Source: Nitrospirales bacterium (GTDB lineage Bacteria; Nitrospirota; Nitrospiria; Nitrospirales; UBA8639). Taken from it: 54,921 nt of DNA. Of this stretch, positions 38,623 through 48,702 are shown piece after piece. The position numbers and the translations under genes are program-made. The stretch lies in the NCBI GenBank assembly GCA_029261275.1, contig JAJDBR010000253.1, positions 1-54,921 on the forward strand, in the 5' to 3' direction. Numbering within the stretch: position 1 is the first letter of the stretch; every line of letters starts with the position of its first letter. Below the pieces are notes generated by a model. It was given only the letters and a program-made list of their open reading frames with translations, searched no databases and was not told where the DNA came from.

Positions 38623-39462
38623 CTACGTTCCGATCTTCCCTCTTTTTAAGTTAGTTTTTCGACTAGCAGCTGCCACAGAATTTGATTTCCCTCTAGAGAG
38701 GATTTTCTCCCAACTCTTCAGCGAATTGAGTGCCTCATAATCGGTTAAATCTAAATGCAGCGGAGTGACGGAAACCATGTTCTTTTCCACCGTATCATGG
38801 TCGGAGGGCTTTTTTCTCGCCCACGATACCCGTTCCCCTGCGATCCAGAAATAGGATCCTCCCCTCGGATCAATTTTTTCCACTACCGGTTTATCATAAC
38901 GCCTTTGGCTTAAACTGGTGAACTGTATACCTGCGATGGTCTCTTTTTTCGAACTAGGGACATTCACATTGAGAATCGTCCCTTCCGGCAATCCAGATTT
39001 CAGAATTCGCTCCGCCAGTTGTGCCGCATAATTGGAAGCAATCGCATAAGAAGCTCTGGAGCAATCTTCTAAGGAAACCGCCATGGACGGAATCCCATGG
39101 AGCATGCCTTCCAACGCACCAGCCACCGTCCCGGAATTCGTAACGTCATCTCCCAAATTCCAACCCTTATTAATTCCCGAGACCACTATTGTCGGCAGCT
39201 CAGCCTCCAGAAGCTTGCATACTGCCAAGGTGACACAATCCGCTGGTGTTCCATTGACCGCAAACCACCGAGAACGTATCTGTCGAAGACGCAATGGTTT
39301 ATGAAGGGTCATGGCTCGCCCTACCGCATTTTGTGTTTTCTCTGGAGCAACAACCCACACTTCCCCTAATGTTGCCATTGCTTTCGCCAGAGCACGTATA
39401 CCCGGCGCATGAATGCCATCATCGTTGGTGACAAGAATTCGTCTTGTTTTGGAAGAAGACAT
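38623..39462 (-). CDS. surE: 5'/3'-nucleotidase SurE
   Basis: 279 aa; ILVTNDDGIHAPGIRALAKAM, VNGTPADCVTLAV, VSGINKGWNLGDDVTNSGTVAGALEG. Confidence 0.97.
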   Translation of the reverse strand: MSSSKTRRILVTNDDGIHAPGIRALAKAMATLGEVWVVAPEKTQNAVGRAMTLHKPLRLRQIRSRWFAVNGTPADCVTLAVCKLLEAELPTIVVSGINKGWNLGDDVTNSGTVAGALEGMLHGIPSMAVSLEDCSRASYAIASNYAAQLAERILKSGLPEGTILNVNVPSSKKETIAGIQFTSLSQRRYDKPVVEKIDPRGGSYFWIAGERVSWARKKPSDHDTVEKNMVSVTPLHLDLTDYEALNSLKSWEKILSRGKSNSVAAASRKTNLKRGKIGT

Positions 39463-39493
39463 AAGGTATTGGGAGTTTGCAGAAGATAAAGAA

Positions 39494-39524
39494 AAGCCCG
39501 CCCCAATTTCTTTGGGACGGGCTT
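39494..39524 (-). terminator. Intrinsic terminator of the 2-oxoacid:ferredoxin oxidoreductase operon
   Basis: Minus strand AAGCCCGTCCCAAAGAAATTGGGGCGGGCTTTTC: about 13-bp stem with one mismatch plus T-run, 30 nt after the porA stop. Confidence 0.88.
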
Positions 39525-39554
39525 GTCAATTTACTCAATTGTTGGACAATTGAA

Positions 39555-40907
39555 TTAGATGCTTTTCATAAATTCTGCTACGGCGGCTGGATCTGCCACT
39601 CCCATAATTGCTGAAGGAGGAACGGTGTTGGATTTTTTCCCAGTCAAGCCGCATTCTATTTCGTCGGTAATCATTTCAACGGGCATGGACATTCCCCCGT
39701 AGACATGTGGACCAGCCACAATTTTTGCATTCGAGAACCCGTAAATTGCGGTAGCCACATCCTTCGCCAGCCAGCCAACAAAATTAAACTCGGGAATAAC
39801 AATAAGCTTAGCCTTCGTACACAGTCTCCTCAGTTCGTTTGTTGGGAATGGTCGCAAGGAACGAATCTTGATTAATCCTGCTTTAATACCTCTTTCCGTA
39901 CATTGACGGACTGCCTCGCGGGATTGGGCGGCTGCACTTCCCGAAGCAATAAGGAGAACATCTGCTCCATCCACATCCTGCGCTTCTAACAATCCGTCCA
40001 TATATTGTTCAATATATTTCCTTGACCGCTCAACACCAGCCCAGACTTCCTGCTGCCACACCGCGTGGATGTTGTAGGCCATAAAATTCGATTTTTGAAC
40101 TGGAGCATCACGAGACAATCGAGCTGGAGGATTTTCAGCATCTAAAACGGGCACAGAGCCTCGGTAAGGATCCCGAGCTGGTAACTTGAACCCTTTATCC
40201 TGCATCGAACAATATCCTCGAGCATGCGTTACAAAAAAACCATCACAGCAGACACCGACCGGGAGGGTCACGTCATTTTTTTCGCTGATAATAAAGCCCT
40301 TCATAATAAAATCAAACAGGTCCTGTTGATTTTCTGCATGAAAGACCAACATCCCGCTGTTCAATAGGTAGGCAATTTCAATATTATCCGGTTGGATAGC
40401 CAGCGGAGCATTGACGACTCGGCATGTAAACATGCAAACAGCAGGAAGACGGTGACCAGCCCACGAGACGATAGGCTCAAGACCCCGTAATGTTCCAGGA
40501 CCAGCTGTGGCCGTAAAGGCTCGCACACCTGCGCGCGAAGCACCAGCAATGGCCGACATGACTCCATATTCTTCTTCGCCTCGATAAAATTCCTTCACAT
40601 ACCCTTCGCCATACAAGACCCCAATTAATTGCAATGTTTCACTTTGTGGGGTAATGGGATAGGCGACGGACATATCGACATTTGAGCGCCTCACCGCTTC
40701 TTTTGCACATTCACTACCCGTGATGAATTCCCGTTCACGAGGAGCCTCATTAAACATAAATTCCGGAGAAACTTCTACCTGGCGTTTGGCATCCCCATGG
40801 GGGTCTTTTCTTCCTTTTCCACTATCAGCCTTTGGTGCTTCAGGTGCACTCGTAATTGGATCACCTTGGGGATTGGTTTTGACTTCTGCTTCTAAACCTT
40901 CACTCAT
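39555..40907 (-). CDS. 2-oxoacid:ferredoxin oxidoreductase, alpha subunit
   Basis: 450 aa; ITGSECAKEAVRRSNVDMSVAYPITPQSETLQLIG, EEEYGVMSAIAGASRAGVRAFTATAGPGTLRGLE. Confidence 0.92.
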   Translation of the reverse strand: MSEGLEAEVKTNPQGDPITSAPEAPKADSGKGRKDPHGDAKRQVEVSPEFMFNEAPREREFITGSECAKEAVRRSNVDMSVAYPITPQSETLQLIGVLYGEGYVKEFYRGEEEYGVMSAIAGASRAGVRAFTATAGPGTLRGLEPIVSWAGHRLPAVCMFTCRVVNAPLAIQPDNIEIAYLLNSGMLVFHAENQQDLFDFIMKGFIISEKNDVTLPVGVCCDGFFVTHARGYCSMQDKGFKLPARDPYRGSVPVLDAENPPARLSRDAPVQKSNFMAYNIHAVWQQEVWAGVERSRKYIEQYMDGLLEAQDVDGADVLLIASGSAAAQSREAVRQCTERGIKAGLIKIRSLRPFPTNELRRLCTKAKLIVIPEFNFVGWLAKDVATAIYGFSNAKIVAGPHVYGGMSMPVEMITDEIECGLTGKKSNTVPPSAIMGVADPAAVAEFMKSI

Positions 40908-40951
40908 GGTTAGATCCCCCTATTCCTAAAATAAAAAAATTCTAACAAAAC

Positions 40952-41713
40952 TTATGATTCCCTCTGCATGTGCTCAGCTTTATGTCCAAACGCCGCGGCG
41001 TTTCCATCAACCGGGCTTGCAATACTGAAATCCAGAGGATTGGTGTGTGATTTACCATCATGCACCCTAGACTGCAGACCGGTAAAACGCACATTCTCTC
41101 CATTTTCTGGTAATTTAATTCCCATTTCTTCGCGTACCCGTTTAAAGACGGCCGTAACTCTTCGGATCTTTGCCGCATCCGAATCTCTTACCGTGAACAT
41201 GGCATCTTCATGGCCTTGTTCCGCACAAATAGCAGAAGTCCAACAATTTGTTCCGGCCCGAATCATCTTAAGGGTCAAATTAGCATAGTGACAATGCACC
41301 CCGATAAAAATACAGGCTTCAATCTTATTCCCCCAAATCGTCAGATTTGGATGATTCGGATTGATCACTTCTTCCGGTTCAACCTTAGGGTACTTGGGGC
41401 GATAATCTGGCATGGGGATGACCAGCACTTCTGGCAATTGGGCTGCGAGCTCTAAAACAGCCCTCGCCTTATCCGCAGCATGATCATTCCAATTCCACAA
41501 TACCAACGGACCGGGGAAAATTGTTGCATTCTTGCGGGTCAACATCGTGTGCGCCATGGCTTCCATGGCCAGCTCTTCCGCGACAACATGGCCAAATTTC
41601 AGACCATTTCCTTCGTCTGGCGTCAGTACGCCAAGCTCCGCAGCCGATGGTGGATGGAAACCTTGTGGCCCTGGAGCCACAATTGCATCTTCTAGTTCTT
41701 TCGTTAATTCCAC
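40952..41713 (-). CDS. 2-oxoacid:ferredoxin oxidoreductase accessory/epsilon-type subunit
   Basis: 253 aa between alpha and ferredoxin genes of the cluster; ACIFIGVHCHYANLTLKMIRAGTNCWTSAICAEQGHEDAMFTVRD. Assignment rests mainly on position in a five-gene cluster. Confidence 0.7.
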   Translation of the reverse strand: MELTKELEDAIVAPGPQGFHPPSAAELGVLTPDEGNGLKFGHVVAEELAMEAMAHTMLTRKNATIFPGPLVLWNWNDHAADKARAVLELAAQLPEVLVIPMPDYRPKYPKVEPEEVINPNHPNLTIWGNKIEACIFIGVHCHYANLTLKMIRAGTNCWTSAICAEQGHEDAMFTVRDSDAAKIRRVTAVFKRVREEMGIKLPENGENVRFTGLQSRVHDGKSHTNPLDFSIASPVDGNAAAFGHKAEHMQRES

Positions 41714-41764
41714 GTTGGACTCCGATTCAAAGTAATTACGAAATAAGCAAGAAAGCCATTGAGT

Positions 41765-42088
41765 TTAAGACTGCCACGGACTTGCTAACACCGCTTTGGT
41801 ATTTTTTTCTTTGTATGTAATATTTGGAGTGAGCGCCTGATCACCGATTTGATCAATCATTTCCATTTTAATGGCCTTATGTTTCGCCATGTTATCGCAC
41901 ACCCACACACATTGAGCACAGCCCTTACAACGGTCAACAGCCACATAGGCCGACCCATATTTCAAGCCCTTATCTTTGCCTGCCTCGGTATCATATTGAA
42001 TGGTATTGGCTTCTGGGCAATATTGGGTACATAATTTACAGCTGGTGGCCGCACATATTTCCTGATCAATATTTGCTACAAGATACAT
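41765..42088 (-). CDS. 2-oxoacid:ferredoxin oxidoreductase, delta (ferredoxin-like) subunit
   Basis: 107 aa; ICAATSCKLCTQYCPEAN and CKGCAQCVWVCDN Fe-S cysteine motifs. Confidence 0.88.
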   Translation of the reverse strand: MYLVANIDQEICAATSCKLCTQYCPEANTIQYDTEAGKDKGLKYGSAYVAVDRCKGCAQCVWVCDNMAKHKAIKMEMIDQIGDQALTPNITYKEKNTKAVLASPWQS

Positions 42089-42115
42089 CGCATTCCCCTT
42101 TCAATTTCCTCTTTA

Positions 42116-42838
42116 TTAGGCTGAAGCCTTTGCTTTTGCATCTGTTTGATCGGACATTGAGGACGCTCCCAATGTCCACCCATTATCGACAGCATAATCC
42201 CATCCAGCCTTGACCACCGCTAAGTTTTTATCAATCAGCTCTGCCTTTTTCTTGAACTTTCTCTCCACCACACTATCCAATGCGGCTGTTCCTCCAGAAA
42301 CCACAAATCCTTTTCCGAGAAATCGATCTTTCACAGCCGTACCGCAGGCCTCTAAATTTGAAAGGCCCGTGATCGCGCCGATTGCCCCAACCATCGCCAT
42401 ATTCGTGGCCAAATCGATTCCCGCCACATCTAGCGACATTTGAGTCGCTGGAAGGTAATAGATTTTCGCATTGAGGTCTTTTAATTCCGCCGCTTGATCT
42501 GGCTCAAGAGTCATAGGGTTATTGCTATTGATCAGAACGATTCCGTCCTGTTTTAAGCCATAATAAAATGGATTCGTGTAGCTCTTCCCATGGGTGATAC
42601 ACTGCGGATGAAAGATCATGAGGATGTGGGGGAAAGTTATTTCTCCAATTTCATAGATAGGTTCATTCGAAACCCGTACGTAGCTTTCGACCGGAGCCAT
42701 TCGCTTTTCAGATCCATAGAACGGAACGATGGTACTTTCACCACCGGCATTAATAACCGCCGTGCTAAAAATATGCGAGCCGGTTACGACACCTTGACCC
42801 CCAACGCCTGCCATACGGATGTTATAACGAATAGCCAT
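42116..42838 (-). CDS. 2-oxoacid:ferredoxin oxidoreductase, gamma subunit
   Basis: 240 aa; IRMAGVGGQGVVTGSHIFSTAVINAGGESTIVPFYGSEKR, typical POR gamma. Confidence 0.93.
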   Translation of the reverse strand: MAIRYNIRMAGVGGQGVVTGSHIFSTAVINAGGESTIVPFYGSEKRMAPVESYVRVSNEPIYEIGEITFPHILMIFHPQCITHGKSYTNPFYYGLKQDGIVLINSNNPMTLEPDQAAELKDLNAKIYYLPATQMSLDVAGIDLATNMAMVGAIGAITGLSNLEACGTAVKDRFLGKGFVVSGGTAALDSVVERKFKKKAELIDKNLAVVKAGWDYAVDNGWTLGASSMSDQTDAKAKASA

Positions 42839-42900
42839 CTCTACACCTCCCTCATCACAATGTAAACCGCCAAAACCCTAATAATACCGAACACAAGAAG

Positions 42901-43791
42901 CTAGCCCTTTGTCACTGCCTTAGCCGGCTTCGGGAGATATTCTTTATACCCATAGAGTCCAGCTAAATGCTCTTTTGCTTCGTCCGAAATATATTCAGTA
43001 AATGCATAACGGTCGCTCTCAACATCCTTACAATCTTGCAACACTTGATCTGTGGGAATCGCATATTCAATGTTACAGGAGGTATAGGCTTGGATGTAGG
43101 TTGGGCCCACTTCACGGGCGATTAAGATCGCTTTTTTAATGACACTTTCTACTCTTCTTGGGTTGTTGGGAACCACGGTCGCCACATACGCACAACCAGC
43201 CACCTTGGCCATTCCCAACATATCCATCTTTTCAAATTTTTTCCCCAAAGGCGCCATCTTCAAAACCTGGCCCTTGTTGGTCATTCCACTTTCTTGGCCA
43301 CCAGTATTTCCATACACTTCGTTATCCAACATGATGGTCGTAAATTTTTCTTTTCGAAACCAGGAATGCAAGGTTTGAGCAAAACCAATGTCTGCCATTC
43401 CCCCATCACCCGCCATCACAACAACATCTTTGGGGCGATCTCCAAACCTTAAGCGAAGTCCGCGCGATAACCCACTCGCCACGCCATTTTGGTCGCCGTA
43501 ATTTCCATAGACAAAAGGAACAGCAGCTTGAGAAATCGCCAACCGTCCACAACCAGCCGTTCCAACCGTAATGGTATCTTCTGGGTTTGGGAAGGCAATA
43601 AACGCTAAGCGAATAAATAGCGTCATCGCGCATCCCGCACACATGGGATGCTCTTCCATTATTTCTTTAAAGGTCCCGACTTGGGATACGGCCGTCTTTT
43701 TGCCAAAAGGGCCATGATCCACCATATCGCGATATTCTTTAGGCATAAACTTTCCAAAACCTGGGGTAAATTTCACGTAATCGAGACTCAT
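42901..43791 (-). CDS. 2-oxoacid:ferredoxin oxidoreductase, beta (TPP-binding) subunit
   Basis: 296 aa; HPMCAGCAMTLFIRLAF, VMAGDGGMADIGFAQTLHSWFRKEKFTTIMLDNEVYGNTGGQESG TPP motif. Confidence 0.95.
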   Translation of the reverse strand: MSLDYVKFTPGFGKFMPKEYRDMVDHGPFGKKTAVSQVGTFKEIMEEHPMCAGCAMTLFIRLAFIAFPNPEDTITVGTAGCGRLAISQAAVPFVYGNYGDQNGVASGLSRGLRLRFGDRPKDVVVMAGDGGMADIGFAQTLHSWFRKEKFTTIMLDNEVYGNTGGQESGMTNKGQVLKMAPLGKKFEKMDMLGMAKVAGCAYVATVVPNNPRRVESVIKKAILIAREVGPTYIQAYTSCNIEYAIPTDQVLQDCKDVESDRYAFTEYISDEAKEHLAGLYGYKEYLPKPAKAVTKG

Positions 43792-43938
43792 ATGCTGTCT
43801 CCTCCTTGTTAAAAAAACGATCAGAGTATCCGTCGTTTTATTTGGTCAGAAAATTTATCTCGTATCCACTCAAAACCACTGAAAACACTTGCAATTCATC
43901 AAGCTAACAGAGAAACCAGACTTTATCAATTTTAGTGA

Positions 43939-43967
43939 GTATTAATCTAGGTGAATTTGGTTGACAA
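43939..43967 (-). promoter_or_regulatory. Candidate sigma70-like promoter upstream of the por cluster
   Basis: Minus strand TTGTCA-N17-TAATAC (alternatively TTGAAT-N17-TAGATT), about 150 nt upstream of the beta-subunit start. -35 is good, -10 weak; by eye only. Confidence 0.25.
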
Positions 43968-44147
43968 TTCAATACAAAAGAAGGCCCATTCCCTAAAAAA
44001 GAAGACCCATGAGACCTTCAGCCTGATTAGGCCTTTTGTCCCAGAAATGTTGGAAATTCAAAAATACAAAGGAAGGATGAATTCCGCTAAAGGGCACCAA
44101 ACCAAGAAGAAGTCTTGCCCCTGCCACCCCAACGGAGGGAATGTTGT

Positions 44148-45134
44148 TTAGTCTAGAATATAGTGAATCGGGTCGACAACCTTATCATTGACCGCTACTT
44201 GATAATGGAGATGGGGTCCGGTTGAGAATTTCCCAGTGCTACCTACCAGTCCGATAAGATCGCCTCGATGCACTCGATCACCATATTTCACAAGGATTTT
44301 TGACAAATGGCCATAGGTGGTCTCAATCTCATATCCATGATCAATGCGAATGAATTTTCCCATTCGACCATCATACGCTGCGACAACCACTTTTCCAGAA
44401 CCGGGAGATCGAATTTCGGTGCCTTTTCGCGCACCAATATCAAGCCCAGCATGTAAGGCCTTTTTCCCCGTAAAGGGTGAGACTCTTGGCCCAAAACGAG
44501 AGGTAATGGATCCATTTACCGGCCATATGGAGGGAGTCGAGGCCCATTGAACCGCTTTTTTCTCGGCCACAGCGGAAAGTTCCTCAAGAATTTTGCTCTC
44601 AAATTTACTCTGTTCCCCTAGCCAATCTAACCCAGCTTTAATTTCTTTGATTTTCTGGTTTGTGGATTCAAAGCCTAGCGAAGCTGACCGATCCATACCA
44701 GTCTTTTGAGTCGAGCCATCCCTAGCCTCAATTACATTCTCGGTCAGTACTTCATAAGGAATCTCCTCACCTCCCTGACCAGAAATTCCAGAAGGCAACC
44801 CTTGAATATCATCAGACTCTAGCCCAAACATCGTTTGCAATTTCCGATTGAGTGATTCTAACGCCAGCATTCGCTTTTTCATGCCATCAACTTCTGTTGA
44901 AAATGTGCCGGTTTGGGCTCGAGAAGAATTTAACTCCTTCTTAATCTCCTCCAACTCACTCAACTGGCTCCATTGATAGACATAATGCGTAACGATTCCC
45001 CCTTGAATGAGGAGCAATGCTACCCCCCAAATCAATCCATGCTTCACAAAAGCTTTACGAATTTTTAGGCGCCAAGGGTTGGCACGGGCACCGCGAAAAA
45101 CAATAACGGTTAGAGATTCTTCGGATTCTTTCAT
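44148..45134 (-). CDS. M23-family peptidase (membrane-anchored, coiled coil)
   Basis: 328 aa; SRFGPRVSPFTGKKALHAGLDIGARKGTEIRSPGSGKVVVAAYDGRMGKFIRIDHGYEIETTYGHLSKI...GPHLHYQV. Confidence 0.96.
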   Translation of the reverse strand: MKESEESLTVIVFRGARANPWRLKIRKAFVKHGLIWGVALLLIQGGIVTHYVYQWSQLSELEEIKKELNSSRAQTGTFSTEVDGMKKRMLALESLNRKLQTMFGLESDDIQGLPSGISGQGGEEIPYEVLTENVIEARDGSTQKTGMDRSASLGFESTNQKIKEIKAGLDWLGEQSKFESKILEELSAVAEKKAVQWASTPSIWPVNGSITSRFGPRVSPFTGKKALHAGLDIGARKGTEIRSPGSGKVVVAAYDGRMGKFIRIDHGYEIETTYGHLSKILVKYGDRVHRGDLIGLVGSTGKFSTGPHLHYQVAVNDKVVDPIHYILD

Positions 45135-45200
45135 TCATTCACCGTTGATAGTTGAAGGAAATTGGTAAAAATGCCTATCGGCTCGAGTTCAACGCTTAAT

Positions 45201-45539
45201 TTATGCTGTTGGACCTGTCAACTTGGTGACTTCCCGAACCCAGCTCAAATATTCGGGGAGTCCCTGTTGAATTGGAAGAGCAATCACTTCCGGCACACGA
45301 TAACTATGTAAAGACTTCACCACAGTGGCTACTTGTTCGAAAGCTTGCGCCACCGTTTTGGCTATGAGTAACCATTCTTGCTCTTCCGCCACCTTGCCTT
45401 CCCATTGAAAAATTGATCGCATGCCGGAAAGCACATTCACACAGGCGACTAATTTTTGCTCTACTAAAGCTCTCGCAATTTTGGTCGCTTCGACTTCAGA
45501 TCCCGCCGTGATCAGCACCACAATTTCGTTCATAAACAC
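45201..45539 (-). CDS. cutA: Divalent-cation tolerance protein CutA
   Basis: 112 aa; VEQKLVACVNVLSGMRSIFQWEGKVAEEQEWLLIAKT, HSYRVPEVIALPI. Confidence 0.95.
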   Translation of the reverse strand: MFMNEIVVLITAGSEVEATKIARALVEQKLVACVNVLSGMRSIFQWEGKVAEEQEWLLIAKTVAQAFEQVATVVKSLHSYRVPEVIALPIQQGLPEYLSWVREVTKLTGPTA

Positions 45540-45743
45540 CGAGAACCCAATAGAAATTTTTGGTACCCATCAAGACGGATAGGCCGCTTACAAATTCGAG
45601 AAAGGAGAAATCTATCCAATACCCTTCATTGTGTATCATTATCGGTTGTTTTTTTGTCGGCTAAAGTCTAAAAGTAATCCTCTAGCTCGGAAAGATCAAC
45701 CTTCTGGGGTACCTTTTTTTCAGTCTTCAATAAATCCAACAAC

Positions 45744-46496
45744 TTAGCGAGGCAACAACCGATTGGGGTCCTGATTCGCCAATCCTACCAAATCCGCGAC
45801 CGCAGGCTTGAGAGCCTCTTGTAAGGCCAGGGGATAACTCTCTACCGCATCTTCAAGGCCGTAGTAGGGACTATCGAACTGTTTGCCTTCAAAATTCATC
45901 GTCATATTCCAGAGAACCTTCGTTGGATCATTTAACGGAGTAAGGCGAAGGTCTAGTTCGAGATCAGTCGTTGTTTCACTCATAGGCATCCCCAACATCC
46001 AAAAAATGGTGCCGACCGGACCCAATAAGTAGGTGTACAACCTGCGCTTCCACTTTGTAGAACGCAACTGTCCTCGAAATGCGACATCAGCTACTGCTTG
46101 TTGAACGTCTTTCGCATACGTTACGGATGAATAAATTCCCGCCTGTGAAATCTCTGCAGCAATAGCTTTGGCAAAATCCTGCGACGGTTCAAATCGAAGG
46201 ATATCCACTTGTTCTGGGCTTTCAGCAGCCTCCGGACGTTCATAGATGGTGTCGCCATAAGGTACAAGAGGAATCGCAGCTTTCCAATAGTCTTCCTGGA
46301 CCGCTGTCCCTCGTAAGTCTTCTAACGGAAAGACAATGGCCTTCGCTTCTAGGGCTACGGTGGCTCGATTCTCTAAATATGTCCCAGAGGCCGAAGGTGG
46401 ATATTGCCAATTTCGATTACCGAGGCAACCAGATACGGCCATCATGGCCAACATGACAAGAATGGAGGCCCAAACTCGTGGGAGAGAAACACGCAT
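45744..46496 (-). CDS. Hypothetical lipoprotein
   Basis: 250 aa; lipobox VSGC after the hydrophobic leader ILVMLAMMAVSGC. Confidence 0.8.
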   Translation of the reverse strand: MRVSLPRVWASILVMLAMMAVSGCLGNRNWQYPPSASGTYLENRATVALEAKAIVFPLEDLRGTAVQEDYWKAAIPLVPYGDTIYERPEAAESPEQVDILRFEPSQDFAKAIAAEISQAGIYSSVTYAKDVQQAVADVAFRGQLRSTKWKRRLYTYLLGPVGTIFWMLGMPMSETTTDLELDLRLTPLNDPTKVLWNMTMNFEGKQFDSPYYGLEDAVESYPLALQEALKPAVADLVGLANQDPNRLLPR

Positions 46497-46663
46497 TCTT
46501 TAGACTCCTTTCATTTATTTATATTTAAGGCCTATTGGTTCCTCTATGATTGAGGAAATTTCGCAGGAGAACATTTCGTGGGGGAAGTGAACAGCCGGAG
46601 ACCCGCAGGAGAACTCCAGAGAGAGGGAAACATAGCACAATTTACCTTACATCGCACAAATTC

Positions 46664-47284
46664 TCAGGGAAGAAATTCACCAGCTCGGCCTAGGTGTTCC
46701 TGAAATTCTTGATAGGTTTTGGCCACTGGAAACTGCGGGTATTCTTGCGTAATAGATTCGGGGGGACAAAAGAAAAACCCGGCATCGGCCTCTTGCAACA
46801 TGGAAACATCATTATAGGAATCGCCCCCGGCTAATACCCTAAAACCAAGAGACTTTAAAGCATGGACCGCCTGGCGTTTTTGATCTTTCTGGCGAAGAAA
46901 ATAATCTGTAATCAATCCATCAGAATTAATACCCAGACTATGGCAGAAAATGGTGGGGAAATGAAGCTGCTCCATGAGCGGCTGCACAAATTCATAAAAG
47001 GTATCCGACAGGATAATCACCTGCGACCGTTGCTGCAACCACGCTATAAACTCGGGGACGCCTGGCAGCGGCAGAATGGCTCGAACTACTTCATGAATAT
47101 CGTGAATCGTAATGCGGTGAGTCCGTAACACCTCCAATCGTTTTTTCATCAAGACATCGTAATCGGAGATGTCCCGAGTGGTGAGCCGTAATTCCGACAA
47201 ACCAACCTTATCGGCCAACCCCAGCCAAATTTCAGGAAATAAGACCCCCTCCATATCCAGACATGTTATCACAGGGTGTGGCAA
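46664..47284 (-). CDS. thrH: Bifunctional phosphoserine phosphatase/homoserine phosphotransferase ThrH-like
   Basis: 206 aa; MPHPVITCLDMEGVLFPEIWLGLADKVGLSELRLTTRDISDYDVLMKKRLEVL, VIILSDTFYEFVQPLMEQLHFPTIFCHSL. Confidence 0.92.
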   Translation of the reverse strand: MPHPVITCLDMEGVLFPEIWLGLADKVGLSELRLTTRDISDYDVLMKKRLEVLRTHRITIHDIHEVVRAILPLPGVPEFIAWLQQRSQVIILSDTFYEFVQPLMEQLHFPTIFCHSLGINSDGLITDYFLRQKDQKRQAVHALKSLGFRVLAGGDSYNDVSMLQEADAGFFFCPPESITQEYPQFPVAKTYQEFQEHLGRAGEFLP

Positions 47285-47414
47285 TTCAATCCTCGTCTAT
47301 TTTCTAACAGCGATTATTTAGAAGAAAAATGACAGAAATTTCTAGATGATCATAAAAGAAATCCTGGTTGCGTCACAACTCCCAGAAAAGATCCACTCGC
47401 ATTTTACCAGACCC

Positions 47415-48062
47415 CTACCAGACATCAAGGAGATCGTGAGGAGTCTCGCAATAATAATCCGGCTGTAAGGCAATAACTCGCTCACGATTCCCATAGCCAT
47501 AGCCCACGGCACAAGACCGAATACCAGCAGCTTGAGCTGCTCGGACATCGTTGGTGCTATCGCCAATCATCACAGTCCCTTCAACGTCAGCCCCTAGGAG
47601 TTCAAGGGCTCGTTCTAACATCACAGGTTCCGGCTTCAGCTCTGATGTATCTCGCGGCGCTTCCACATGTTGAAACATATCACGTGCCTGCAAGCCATCG
47701 ATAATCGCGAGAGTGTATTCCAAAGATTTGTTCGTCACAATGACATTCTTTCGATCATTATAATGCTGAAGCACCTCCCAAATACCCGGATACCATCGCG
47801 TCGTCTGCACACAATGCGCTAAATAATGTTGGCGGAATATTTCGAGAGCCCGATCATACTGCTCATGCTTATCCTCTCCCACCGCAAGACGAAGAAGGCG
47901 CTTGACCCCATCGCCCACAAAACTAAAAATTTCCTCGACCGAACGAAGGGGCAATCCCAAATCTCCAAGCGTAAGATTCACTGCAGTGGCAATATCCACC
48001 TTTGAATCAATCAAGGTTCCATCAAAATCAAACAGCAACACCTCTGCACGCCACTTTGTCAT
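47415..48062 (-). CDS. HAD-superfamily hydrolase, phosphoglycolate phosphatase-like
   Basis: 215 aa; LLFDFDGTLIDSKVDIATAVN, VIVTNKSLEYTL, PEPVMLERAL, VMIGDSTNDVRAAQAAG. Confidence 0.92.
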   Translation of the reverse strand: MTKWRAEVLLFDFDGTLIDSKVDIATAVNLTLGDLGLPLRSVEEIFSFVGDGVKRLLRLAVGEDKHEQYDRALEIFRQHYLAHCVQTTRWYPGIWEVLQHYNDRKNVIVTNKSLEYTLAIIDGLQARDMFQHVEAPRDTSELKPEPVMLERALELLGADVEGTVMIGDSTNDVRAAQAAGIRSCAVGYGYGNRERVIALQPDYYCETPHDLLDVW

Positions 48063-48077
48063 TTCTGATAATCTTCC

Positions 48078-48665
48078 CTATTTCGCTTTCAGTTGTTCAT
48101 GTAATAGAGCCAGCAAGGACTTCCTTCCCTCTTCGGATTCACTCAATTCCGTCCAACGTACAAAATCGATCACCCGTTGCCGGCCGACATGAGGGGGTAA
48201 TTGGGGATGAATAATTTGCCATCGGTCATACACGGCTTTAATGTGAAACAAATAGGACTCCTGATGGGGATCAGGCACAAACGTCACGCTTTCCCAATGC
48301 ATCATTCCAAGAACATCAAATACAACAGGTATTTTGGCTTCCAACCCACTGACAATTTCCCATTGCGCCACATCCTCAACAATGTAAAATTTCGCAATAA
48401 CAACCACCTGCCCCCAAGCAAAATCTTCTCCCCATTCGACATAGGGTTTAACCACTGGCCAAGAAGAAGCCTCGAGCCTCGCCCCTTTTTTGTCCAATGA
48501 TAAAAACTTGCCTAAGACTTTTACGGGATCTTCTGTAATATGACGATTAAAGGCATGTGAAGGCGCTGCCACTACCACCAGGGCACCAATCATTATCAAT
48601 AGCGTAATCCCGAGTACACCTCGTACACGATTCACCATCCTGCTCAATATCATATTACCGAACAA
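48078..48665 (-). CDS. Hypothetical exported protein
   Basis: 195 aa; hydrophobic leader GITLLIMIGALVVVAAPSHAF; no family recognised. Confidence 0.75.
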   Translation of the reverse strand: MFGNMILSRMVNRVRGVLGITLLIMIGALVVVAAPSHAFNRHITEDPVKVLGKFLSLDKKGARLEASSWPVVKPYVEWGEDFAWGQVVVIAKFYIVEDVAQWEIVSGLEAKIPVVFDVLGMMHWESVTFVPDPHQESYLFHIKAVYDRWQIIHPQLPPHVGRQRVIDFVRWTELSESEEGRKSLLALLHEQLKAK

Positions 48666-48702
48666 TCGTGGCTAGAAGATAACTGAAGGGAAGGACCGGA
48701 AC

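Noticed and set aside
43813-43840. aaaacga...tcgtttt inverted repeat upstream of the por beta gene
   Set aside because: Short AT-rich palindrome of the kind expected by chance; no clear terminator or operator context.
43951-44151. 66-aa plus-strand ORF (MNLVDNSIQKKAHSLKKKTH...)
   Set aside because: Lysine-rich, no RBS or homology cue, lies in the upstream region of the por cluster; likely spurious.
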